Below, in pieces: positions 37,985 to 45,815 of a stretch of DNA of 64,000 bases; the first letter of the stretch is position 1; every line of letters begins with the position of its first letter. Source of the DNA: CAVSMC01 sp963798655 (GTDB taxonomy: Bacteria > Pseudomonadota > Gammaproteobacteria > Burkholderiales > Casimicrobiaceae); NCBI GenBank assembly GCA_963798655.1, contig CAWCUH010000004.1, positions 186,001 through 250,000 on the forward strand. Direction: 5' to 3'. Made by a program: the position numbers and the translations under genes. The notes beneath the pieces were generated by a model. It searched no databases, was not told where the DNA came from, and was given only the letters and a program-made list of their open reading frames with translations.

Positions 37985-38469
37985 GAAGCGCCCTGATGGG
38001 TTGAATGGAGCTGCGGCCCGAAGCCGGATGCAAGCGGGTCCGCGAGTGCGGGCAGCGTCGTTACGACGCACACCTGTCTCTCGCCCCCGATTCTTGTTGA
38101 ATTCGACGTGCACCGAGTTGCGGTAGCGCAAACGTCGGCACGGATTTGCGATGAAATCGATATCCACTTCGCCGCTGGGAGCATGACGCGGTGCGGCTTG
38201 ATTCAGGTCAATCGGCCACTGTTGATTTGGCGCACCATGCCGGTTGACGCGCGGGCGGATGCCGAACGCGCTAGATCGATGGCAAGAAGGGCTGCGCCGC
38301 GCGCCTTGCGCCCTTTCCCGGCGATCCCTGATTGCGAGCGTTCGATGCAGGTGGCGTTCCATTCGATGCGTGTGCGCCGGTGCCCGGAACCGAGCGCCGG
38401 AGCGGCCGGCGCTCGGCATCCGAACGCTCGCGCTCACGCGGCATTGCCCGCATTCGCAGGAAGCTGATC
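37985..38469. other. Intergenic region between nfn operon and porB
   Basis: 485 bases without a convincing gene on either strand. It holds the FNR-like box at 38198 and the AGGAAG ribosome-binding site of porB at 38458. It should contain the leftward promoter of the nfn-rbr-nifJ operon and the rightward promoter of porB-malic enzyme. An AAGAAT -10-like element on the minus strand lies at 38093-38088. Confidence 0.5.
38198..38211. promoter_or_regulatory. FNR/ANR-like site between nfn operon and porB
   Basis: TTGATTCAGGTCAA has both TTGA-N6-TCAA half-sites and differs from the FNR consensus TTGAT-N4-ATCAA at one position. It is 214 bases from the nfn start and 259 bases from the porB start, and may serve either direction. 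Confidence 0.6.
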
Positions 38470-39458
38470 GTGCCGCAACACGGCAAGTCCGAGCAAAGCG
38501 GCACCGTCGCCCGCGCTGATCGCTTCGGGGTGGCGGCGGCGCTCGGCCGCTCGCCTCGAGCACGGATCACGGCGCGTGCCGGGGCTGCGGCGAAGCGCTC
38601 GCGGCGCGATGCGCGATGGACGCCGCGCTCGAGTCGGCCGACGGTCACGTCATCACGATCAGCTCCAGCGGATTTCTCGACGCGCCGTCGACGACGCATC
38701 CCGGCGCGTCGCGGCAGATACCGTGGGTTCGCTCGCTTCGCGGCAACGTCGCCGCGGTAGCGAGCGGCGTCGCGGCAGCGCTCGCGATGCAGGGGCGCTC
38801 GCACGTGCGCGTGCTTGCACAGGGCAGCGACCGGGCGACGACCGACATAGGATTCGGCTGCCTGTCGGGGATGTTCGACCGCGACGACGACGTGCTCTAC
38901 ATCTGCTACGACAGCGAGGCGGGCACCAACGCAAGCGCTCGCCGTTACGCGTCGACGCCCGCGGCCGCGCGCCGGTCGGCGATATCGGCCGGTGAGGAGC
39001 CGGGCGACGCGAGCCGCACGGGCAAGACGATGCCGGTGATCGCGATGGCGCATGCCATCCCGTACGTCGCCACGGCAAGCGTGTCGGACCTGCCCGACCT
39101 GCGGGCCAAAGTCGCCACCGCAATGACGCTGCGCGGCGCGCGCTATCTGCACGTCCATGCGCCGTGCCCCGCCGGCTCGGGCTGCGAGGACTCCGACATC
39201 GTCGCGATCGCTCGGCTCGCCGTGCAATCAGGGCTCTTCCCGCTGTTCGAGGCGCACTACGGAAGGATCACCCGCCGCACGACGCTGCGTGCAGCCGTGC
39301 CAGTAGCCGAGTACCTGAGCCTGCAGAAGCGGGTCGCGCGTCCTTTCGCAGCGAACGACGACGCGAGCGTCGTCGCGCACATCCAGGCGATCGCCGACCG
39401 CAACATCCGCGACTTCGCGCTGCGCGACGAACACGCAGAGGGTGAACCTGCAGCGTGA
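38470..39458 (+). CDS. porB: 2-oxoacid:ferredoxin oxidoreductase beta subunit, divergent, one frameshift
   Basis: GTG at 38470 has AGGAAG six bases upstream and reads MPQHGKSEQSGTVARADRFG. Near 38545 the frame changes by -1 and the beta-subunit core follows: DHGACRGCGEALAARCAMDAA (cluster Cys), IPWVRSLRGNVAAVASGVAAA, AHAIPYVATASVSD, YLHVHAPCP. The core has no start codon of its own, which argues for the frameshift; one base added gives 329 residues. The TPP motif is degraded: GSDRATTDIG replaces GGDGGTADIG. It is the only beta candidate for porGA, 8.6 kb away. Function is uncertain. Confidence 0.7.
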
Positions 39459-39504
39459 ACCCATTTTGTCCGCGCTCGCGAGCGAGCGCCGAGGAGAACA
39501 ACCG

Positions 39505-41172
39505 ATGAGCACTGAAAAGCCGGTCTTTGCGCGTGAGCGCGTCCCCGCCTGGTTTCCGCGCGGGCTCTCGCTGCTGCACGACCCGACGCTCAACAAGAGC
39601 ACCGCGTTCACCGAAGCCGAGCGCGACGCGCTCGGCCTGCGCGGGCTGCTGCCCCCGCACGTGTCGACGCAGCAGCAGCAGATGGCGCGCGTGCGCGAGA
39701 ACTTCGAGCGCGTGTCGTCGAACCTCGAGAAGTACATCTTCCTCACCGCGCTGCACGACCGCAACGAGGCGCTGTTCTTCCGGCTCGTGACGACGTACCC
39801 GGACGAGATGATGCCGATCATCTACACGCCCACGGTGGGCCTCGCGTGCCAGCAATTCGGCCACATCTTCCAGCGTCCGCGCGGCATCTTCATCACCGCG
39901 CGCGACCGCGGCCGCATCGAGCAGATCCTGCGCAACTGGCCGCACCGCGACGTGTCGATGATCGTCGTCACCGACGGCGAGCGCATCCTCGGGCTCGGTG
40001 ATCTCGGCTCCAGCGGCATGGGCATCCCGGTCGGCAAGCTCTCGCTCTACACGGCGCTCGCCGGGCTGCATCCGAACGAGTGCCTGCCGGTGATGCTCGA
40101 CGTGGGCACCAACAACGAGACGCTGCGCAACGACCCGCTGTATCTCGGCATCAAGCACGCGCGGCTTACCGGAGCCCCATACGACGAGCTCGTCGACGAG
40201 TTCATCGCCGCGACGCAGCACGTGTTTCCCGGCTGCGTCGTGCAGTTCGAGGACTTCGCGAATCACAACGCCTTCCGCCTGCTCGAGAAGTACCGAAACC
40301 GCATCTGCACGTTCAACGACGACATCCAGGGCACGGCGGCCGTCGCCCTCGCCGGCATCTATTCGGCGCTTCGCGTCACCGGGCAGTCGCTCGCGGAGCA
40401 GAAGATCCTGTTCTTCGGCGCCGGCGAAGCGGCGACCGGCATCGCGGACCTCACCGTCGCCGCGCTGGCCGCCCAGGGCATGCCGATCGCCGATGCGCGC
40501 GAGCGCTGCTGGCTCGTCGACTCGAAGGGCCTCGTCGTGCAGAGCCGATCCGATCTCGCGACGCACAAGAAGCCGTACGCGCATTCGCACGCCGCCGTGG
40601 CGACGTTCATCGACGCGATCCGCGCGGTCGCGCCGACGGCGATCATCGGCGTCGCCGCCGTCGGCGGCACATTCACGCGCGAGGTGATCGAGACGATGAC
40701 GAAGCTCAACTCGCGGCCGATCGTGTTCGCGCTGTCGAACCCGACGTCGAAGTCCGAATGCACGGCGCAGCAGGCGTACGACTGGAGCGAGGGGCGCGCG
40801 CTGTTCGCGTCGGGCAGCCCGTTCGACCCGGTGACCATCGCCGGACGAACGCACGTGCCGCGGCAGGGCAACAACTCGTACATCTTCCCCGGCGTGGGAC
40901 TGGGCGCGATCGCGATGCGCGCAAAGCACATCACCGACGCGATGTTCCTCGCCGCCGCGCAAGCGCTCGCCGAGCGGGTCAGCGCCGGCGACCTCGCGCA
41001 GGGAAGCCTCTATCCGCCGCTCTCGCAGGTGCGCGACGTGTCGGCGCATATCGGCGCCGCCGTCGCCCGTGTCGCGCTCGCGCAAGGGCTCGCCGGCATC
41101 GCGCCGCCGCCGGATGTCGTCGCCTACGTGCGCTCCACGATGTACGAGCCCGAGTACGAGCTTTACGCCTAA
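39505..41172 (+). CDS. NAD-dependent malic enzyme
   Basis: 555 residues, the large-subunit malic enzyme class, decarboxylating malate to pyruvate. MIPIIYTPTVGLACQ-type sequence (MMPIIYTPTVGLACQQ) holds the catalytic Tyr, VTDGERILGLGDLGSSGMGIPVGK the Lys region, FEDFANHNAF and FNDDIQGTAAV the metal ligands, and FFGAGEAATGIA the nucleotide fold. ATG at 39505 follows GAGGAGAA. It starts 46 bases after porB and is probably cotranscribed. Pyruvate from this enzyme is the substrate of NifJ, and malate links it to fumarate reduction by FrdCAB. Confidence 0.95.
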   Translation: MSTEKPVFARERVPAWFPRGLSLLHDPTLNKSTAFTEAERDALGLRGLLPPHVSTQQQQMARVRENFERVSSNLEKYIFLTALHDRNEALFFRLVTTYPDEMMPIIYTPTVGLACQQFGHIFQRPRGIFITARDRGRIEQILRNWPHRDVSMIVVTDGERILGLGDLGSSGMGIPVGKLSLYTALAGLHPNECLPVMLDVGTNNETLRNDPLYLGIKHARLTGAPYDELVDEFIAATQHVFPGCVVQFEDFANHNAFRLLEKYRNRICTFNDDIQGTAAVALAGIYSALRVTGQSLAEQKILFFGAGEAATGIADLTVAALAAQGMPIADARERCWLVDSKGLVVQSRSDLATHKKPYAHSHAAVATFIDAIRAVAPTAIIGVAAVGGTFTREVIETMTKLNSRPIVFALSNPTSKSECTAQQAYDWSEGRALFASGSPFDPVTIAGRTHVPRQGNNSYIFPGVGLGAIAMRAKHITDAMFLAAAQALAERVSAGDLAQGSLYPPLSQVRDVSAHIGAAVARVALAQGLAGIAPPPDVVAYVRSTMYEPEYELYA

Positions 41173-41269
41173 ACGTGTCGATTTGAGCCAAAACCGGGGA
41201 AGCTGCTCTGGCCAGTCGCGTTTGAGAGCAGATTTCCCGGCGCAACCCAAGACTGCCCGGCTTCGTCTG

Positions 41270-41283
41270 TTGATCCACGTCAA
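41270..41283. promoter_or_regulatory. FNR/ANR-like site upstream of nuoA, distal
   Basis: TTGATCCACGTCAA: left half-site is perfect (TTGAT), right half-site GTCAA. It lies 61 bases upstream of the proximal site, in phase with about six helix turns. Confidence 0.6.
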
Positions 41284-41330
41284 GCGCACGCCGGCCGTTC
41301 TGCACGCCGCAATCGAGTGCGTTTTCCCCG

Positions 41331-41372
41331 TTGATCTGCGTCAAGCCGCCGCACCGGCCGTCCGCCTAGTCT
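41331..41372 (+). promoter_or_regulatory. FNR/ANR-like class II promoter of the nuo operon
   Basis: The site TTGATCTGCGTCAA (41331-41344, centre 41337.5) is followed by TAGTCT at 41367-41372. A class II activator at -41.5 predicts a start at 41379 and a -10 hexamer at 41367-41372, which is exactly where TAGTCT is. The nuoA ATG is at 41425. The rest of the 250-base gap after the malic enzyme has no gene. Confidence 0.6.
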
Positions 41373-41424
41373 TCAACTTGAGCGCGACATCAACCCGAAC
41401 CGCGCCAGCCTGCCGCCTTCCGCG

Positions 41425-41790
41425 ATGAGCGCCTACTCCGTCTTTCTGCTCTACCTGCTCGCGATCCTCGGCTTCGTGTTCGTCACGCTCGTGATGAACC
41501 GCTATCTCGGCCCGAAACCGGTGGCGAGCGCGGTGAAGCTCGAGCCGTTCGAATGCGGCGTCACGCCCGCCGACCCGGTAAATGTGAAGGCCGTGCCGAT
41601 CAAGTACTACGCGCTCGCCATCGTGTTCCTCCTGTTCGACCTCGAGACCGTGTTCCTGTTCATCTGGGCGCTCGGTGCGCAGCCGGTGAACGGATTCATG
41701 GTCGCCACGTTCGGCATCTTCGTATCGTTGCTGGTGCTGATCCTGCTCTACGTCTACCGCTCGCGCGTGATCGAGCAGGTCTCGGAATAA
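41425..41790 (+). CDS. nuoA: NADH-quinone oxidoreductase subunit A
   Basis: 121 residues, three membrane helices (4-25, 64-86, 92-114). The conserved loop LEPFECGVTPADPVN carries the ECG motif at the quinone-site entrance, and YYALAIVFLLFDLETVFLF is the hallmark second helix. First gene of a complete nuoA-N operon in the standard order; nuoB follows after three bases. Confidence 0.96.
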   Translation: MSAYSVFLLYLLAILGFVFVTLVMNRYLGPKPVASAVKLEPFECGVTPADPVNVKAVPIKYYALAIVFLLFDLETVFLFIWALGAQPVNGFMVATFGIFVSLLVLILLYVYRSRVIEQVSE

Positions 41791-41793
41791 GCC

Positions 41794-42321
41794 ATGGCGA
41801 GCGTCCCGTTCCCGATCGCAGTGAAGTCGTCGGCGCCAATCGGCAAAACCGGCGCGCTCGAGTACCTGACGACGAAGAAAGACGAGCTCGTCGGCTGGGC
41901 ACGCAAGTTCTCCCTGTTTCCGTATCCGTTCGTCACCGCGTGCTGTGCGATGGAGTTCATGGCGGTGAGCTCGTCGCCGTACGACACCGACCGATTCGGC
42001 GCCGCGCTGCCACGCTTCACGCCGCGGCAATCGGACCTGCTGATGGTCGTCGGAACGATCAACCACAAGCAGGCGCCGGTCCTGCGCAAGGTCTACGAGC
42101 AGATGTGCGAGCCGAAGTGGGTGATGGCGTTCGGCGCGTGCGCGACGTCGGGCGGCTTCTACCAGAACTACGCCGCGCTCGCCGGCATCGACCTGATCAT
42201 CCCGGTCGACGTGTACATCCCTGGCTGCCCGCCGCGGCCGGAAACGGTCATCGACGGAATCATGCAGCTGCAGAACCTGATCGCGCGCTCGAAGCATCCG
42301 ATCGTCACGAAGAACTTCTGA
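41794..42321 (+). CDS. nuoB: NADH-quinone oxidoreductase subunit B
   Basis: 175 residues. It holds the terminal cluster N2: tandem Cys in VTACCAMEF, Cys in FGACATSGG and Cys in IPGCPPRPE. A polar N-terminus of about 30 residues (KTGALEYLTTKKDEL) precedes WARKFSLFPYPF. It is the quinone-proximal subunit of the peripheral arm. Confidence 0.96.
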   Translation: MASVPFPIAVKSSAPIGKTGALEYLTTKKDELVGWARKFSLFPYPFVTACCAMEFMAVSSSPYDTDRFGAALPRFTPRQSDLLMVVGTINHKQAPVLRKVYEQMCEPKWVMAFGACATSGGFYQNYAALAGIDLIIPVDVYIPGCPPRPETVIDGIMQLQNLIARSKHPIVTKNF

Positions 42322-42323
42322 AC

Positions 42324-42812
42324 ATGTCCGCCGTTTTCGAAAGCGTCCAAAAGCGCGTCGCCGGCATCGCCCGCGACACCGCGGTGAGCCACGACACGCT
42401 CGTCGTCAGCGTAGCGCCGGCCGAAGTGCTCGCGACGGCGAATCTGCTGAAGAGCGAATTCGGATTCGACCTGCTGCTCGACGTCACCGCCGTCGACTGG
42501 CCCGACACGCCCGAGCGCTTCGAGGTCGTCTGGCATTTCTACTCGACGCAGCATTTCGGCCGCGTGCGGATGAAGACGCGCGTCGCCGAGCGCGACCCGA
42601 CGGTCGACTCGCTGACGCCGTTGTACGGCTCGGCGGCGTTCATGGAGCGCGAATGCCACGAGATGTACGGCATCGCGTTCCGCGGCAACGCCGACCTGCG
42701 ACCGCTGCTGCTCTACGAGGGCTTCGTCGGCCATCCGCTGCGCAAGGACTATCCGAAGGATCGCGAGCAGCCGCTGATCCCCTATCGCGATGTGCGAGGC
42801 GCGAGACAGTGA
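42324..42812 (+). CDS. nuoC: NADH-quinone oxidoreductase subunit C
   Basis: 162 residues, encoded separately from nuoD (not the fused NuoCD of enterics). FELDLLLDVTAVD-type sequence (FGFDLLLDVTAVDWPD) and ERECHEMYGIAFRGNADLRPLLL match the 30-kDa subunit signature. It is a little short at the N-terminus compared with the usual 200 residues. Its stop overlaps the GTG start of nuoD. Confidence 0.94.
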   Translation: MSAVFESVQKRVAGIARDTAVSHDTLVVSVAPAEVLATANLLKSEFGFDLLLDVTAVDWPDTPERFEVVWHFYSTQHFGRVRMKTRVAERDPTVDSLTPLYGSAAFMERECHEMYGIAFRGNADLRPLLLYEGFVGHPLRKDYPKDREQPLIPYRDVRGARQ

Positions 42813-44050
42813 ACGCACCGTTCGAACTGAAGCCCGCGCTCGTGCTGCCGAATCCGATCCGCCCGGCGTTCACGACGCCGACGACCGATCACGGCGTCAT
42901 CGTCAATATCGGGCCGTCGCACCCGGCGACGCACGGCACCGTGCAGATCGTCGCCGAGCTCGATGGCGAGAAGGTCGTTCGCACCGATTGCCACTGCGGT
43001 TACCTGCACCGCGGCTTCGAGAAGGAGTGCGAGAGCCACACCTGGCACAACCTCATTCCGTACGTCGATCGGCTGAATTACGTCTCCGCGCTCATCAACA
43101 CGTTCGCGTACTGTGAGGCCGTCGAGAAGCTGATGGGCGTCGAGATCCCGCCGCGCGCGAGGTACCTGCGCACGCTGCTCTCGGAGTATTCGCGCGTCAT
43201 CGATCACCTGACGTGCGTCGCCGCCGGCCTGATGGAGCTCGGAGCGATGACGGCGTTCCTCTACCTGGTGATGATCCGCGATTACATGTACGAGCACCTC
43301 GCGAACCTCACCGGGGCGCGCGTCACGCACTCGTACGGGCGCATCGGCGGCGTCGCGCACGACCTGCCGGCCGGCTGGCTCGAGCGGATGGAAGATATCC
43401 TCGTCCAGTACGCCGACTTCGTCGGCCGCGTGCACAAGCTCGTCGACCGCAACCGCATCTTCATCGACCGGATGCGCAACGTGGGCACGATCTCGCAAGC
43501 CGATGCGATCTCGTACGGCTGTACCGGACCGATCCTGCGCTCGACCGGCCTTGCGCGCGATTTGCGCAAGGACACGCCGTACCTCGCATACGCGGAACTC
43601 GACTTCGAGGTGCCGGTCGGCATCAACGGCGACAACTACGACCGTTACTACGTTCGGATGCGCGAAATGGACGAATCGGTGCACATGATGCGCCAGGTCG
43701 CCGCGATGTTGCCGGAAGGCCCGATCGTGGCCGACGATCGCCGCTGCAGCTTTCCGCCGAAGCCGCTCGTCTACGGCGAGATCGAATCGCTGATCAACCA
43801 CTTCAAGCTCGTGATGGACGGACCGAAAGTACCGGCAGGCGAAATCTACTTCGCGCACGAGTCGCCGAACGGCGAGCTCGGCTTCTACCTCGTCAGCACC
43901 GGCGCCGGCATGCCGTACAAGTGCCGCGTGCGCGCGCCGAGCTTCGTCCACATGGGCGCCGCAAGCAAGATGCTCGACGGATTCCAGTTGGCCGACGTCG
44001 TGCCGACGTTCGGCTCGATCAACATGATCGGCGGGGAGTGCGATCGATGA
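42809..44050 (+). CDS. nuoD: NADH-quinone oxidoreductase subunit D
   Basis: 413 residues from GTG at 42809. VNIGPSHPATHGTVQ provides the quinone-site His/Tyr region, and CGYLHRGFEKECE, LGAMTAFLYLVMIRDYMYEH and MPYKCRVRAPSFVHM are conserved. The 49-kDa subunit forms the quinone pocket with NuoB. It overlaps nuoC and nuoE by four bases each. Confidence 0.96.
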   Translation: MNAPFELKPALVLPNPIRPAFTTPTTDHGVIVNIGPSHPATHGTVQIVAELDGEKVVRTDCHCGYLHRGFEKECESHTWHNLIPYVDRLNYVSALINTFAYCEAVEKLMGVEIPPRARYLRTLLSEYSRVIDHLTCVAAGLMELGAMTAFLYLVMIRDYMYEHLANLTGARVTHSYGRIGGVAHDLPAGWLERMEDILVQYADFVGRVHKLVDRNRIFIDRMRNVGTISQADAISYGCTGPILRSTGLARDLRKDTPYLAYAELDFEVPVGINGDNYDRYYVRMREMDESVHMMRQVAAMLPEGPIVADDRRCSFPPKPLVYGEIESLINHFKLVMDGPKVPAGEIYFAHESPNGELGFYLVSTGAGMPYKCRVRAPSFVHMGAASKMLDGFQLADVVPTFGSINMIGGECDR

Positions 44051-44511
44051 AGCATCTGATCCCCGAGTTCGAGAAGATGAAGGCGCGCTTTCCCGCGGGA
44101 TTCGAGCCGTCGCTGGTGCTGCCGTGCCTGCGCCGCATCCAGGAGGATCGCGGCTACGTCGCCGACAGCGACATCGAGGAGCTGACCGCGTACCTGAAGG
44201 TGCCGCGGATCCAGATCGAGGAAGTGCTCGGCTACTACACGCAGTTCCGCCGCCAGCCCGTCGGGCGCGTGCACATCGAGGTGTGCCGCAACGTGAGCTG
44301 CTCGATGCGCGGCGCCGAGCGCCTGCTCGAGCACCTCGAGAACAAGCTCGGCGTCGCGCCCGGCGAAACGACCACCGACGGCCGCTTCACGCTGTCCACC
44401 TGCGAGTGCCTCGGCTCGTGCGGCACGGCGCCGGTCGTCGTCGTGAACGACGCGTACCACGAGAGCGCGACGGTCGCGCAACTCGACGCGCTGATCGACG
44501 GGACGAAGTAG
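44047..44511 (+). CDS. nuoE: NADH-quinone oxidoreductase subunit E
   Basis: 154 residues, thioredoxin-like [2Fe-2S] subunit (24 kDa). The cluster ligands are in CRNVSCSMRG and CECLGSCGTAP. The N-terminus (LVLPCLRRIQEDRGYV, LKVPRIQIEEVLGYYTQF) is typical. It forms the NADH-dehydrogenase module with NuoF and NuoG. Confidence 0.95.
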   Translation: MKHLIPEFEKMKARFPAGFEPSLVLPCLRRIQEDRGYVADSDIEELTAYLKVPRIQIEEVLGYYTQFRRQPVGRVHIEVCRNVSCSMRGAERLLEHLENKLGVAPGETTTDGRFTLSTCECLGSCGTAPVVVVNDAYHESATVAQLDALIDGTK

Positions 44512-44513
44512 CC

Positions 44514-45815
44514 ATGCCCGGCCGACAGCTGATCATGAATTTCCCGATGACGGCGACGTCGCATTCGCTCGCCGACTACCGCGCGCGCGGCGGTTACGAG
44601 ACGATCAAGAAGGCGCTCGCGTCGATGACGCCGGAGCAGGTGACGAAGGAGGTGACGGACTCCGGCCTGCTCGGGCACGGCGGCGCGGCGTTCCTCGTCG
44701 GACGCAAGTGGTCGGTCGTGAAGCTCGGCGACGGACAGCCGCATTACCTTTGCTGCAACGCCGACGAAGGCGAGCCCGGCACGTTCAAGGACCGCTGGAT
44801 CCTCGAGCACGCGCCGCACCTGCTCATCGAGTCGATGCTGATCAGCTCGTATGCGCTCGGCGTGCGCAACGCGTTCGTCTACATCCGCGGCGAGTTCGAC
44901 TTGCCGTGGCGGCGCATCCAGGGTGCGGTGGACGAGGCGTACGAAGCGGGCTACCTCGGCAAGCCGCTCCACGGCACCGACTTCGCGCTCGACATCGTCG
45001 TCTATCGCGGCGCGGGATCGTACGTCTGCGGCGAAGCGTCAGGACTGATCACTTCCGTGGAGGGCAAGAAGGGCTATCCGCGCAATCGGCCGCCGCGGTT
45101 GACGGTGCGCGGCCTGTACCAGCGTCCGACGGTCATCAACAACGTCGAGACGCTCGCGAACATCACGGGCGTCATCCGTGACGGCGCGGCGGAGTTCCGC
45201 AAGGTCGGCACGCCGAAGAGCCCCGGCACGCAGCTCGTGTCGATCTCCGGCCACGTCGCGAAGCCCGGCGTCTACGAGGTCGAGCACGGCTATCCGCTCG
45301 AAAAGTTCATCCACGACGATTGCGGCGGCATCACCGGCGGCCGCAAGCTGAAATGCATCATCCCCGGCGGCATCTCGACGAAGGTGCTGACCGCTGACGA
45401 CATCAAGGGGCTCGCGTACGACCACGGCTCGTTCAAGAAGGTCGGATCGCAGCTCGGCTCCGGCGGCATGATCGTGATCGCCGAAGGCACGTGCATGGTG
45501 CGCCTCCTGCAGGTGATGCTGCGCTTCTACCACCACGAGTCGTGCGGCCAGTGCACGCCGTGCCGCGAAGGCATGGGCTGGCTGCACCGGATCATCGACC
45601 GCATCGTCGACGGACAAGGCCGGCTCGAGGACATCGAGCGGATGGTCGAGATCTCCGACGCGAACGACGGCACGACGATCTGCGGCATGGGCGACGCCGC
45701 CGGCTACGCGACGGTAGGCATCATCGCCAAGTACCGCGACGAATTCCAATACTTCATCGAGCAAAAGCGCTCGCGCTGCGGCGGCAACCTCGAGGCGGAG
45801 CTCGCGCATGCCTGA
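44514..45815 (+). CDS. nuoF: NADH-quinone oxidoreductase subunit F
   Basis: 433 residues. It binds NADH, FMN and cluster N3. NADEGEPGTFKDRW is the FMN loop and SCGQCTPCREGMGWL holds three Cys of N3. Two usually invariant stretches are changed: the glycine-rich NADH loop reads LLGHGGAAFLVGRKW (usual RGRGGAGFPTG) and the segment after YVCGEA reads SGLITSVEGKKGYPRNRPP (usual ETALLNSLEGKRG). It is therefore an atypical lineage of NuoF. It overlaps nuoG by eight bases. Confidence 0.93.
   Translation: MPGRQLIMNFPMTATSHSLADYRARGGYETIKKALASMTPEQVTKEVTDSGLLGHGGAAFLVGRKWSVVKLGDGQPHYLCCNADEGEPGTFKDRWILEHAPHLLIESMLISSYALGVRNAFVYIRGEFDLPWRRIQGAVDEAYEAGYLGKPLHGTDFALDIVVYRGAGSYVCGEASGLITSVEGKKGYPRNRPPRLTVRGLYQRPTVINNVETLANITGVIRDGAAEFRKVGTPKSPGTQLVSISGHVAKPGVYEVEHGYPLEKFIHDDCGGITGGRKLKCIIPGGISTKVLTADDIKGLAYDHGSFKKVGSQLGSGGMIVIAEGTCMVRLLQVMLRFYHHESCGQCTPCREGMGWLHRIIDRIVDGQGRLEDIERMVEISDANDGTTICGMGDAAGYATVGIIAKYRDEFQYFIEQKRSRCGGNLEAELAHA

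Noticed and set aside
35624..38563. Extension of the nfn frame beyond 37984
   Set aside because: The extra sequence is compositionally odd and holds the FNR-like box. MYTITRREAF at 37984 is a natural start for the FAD domain.
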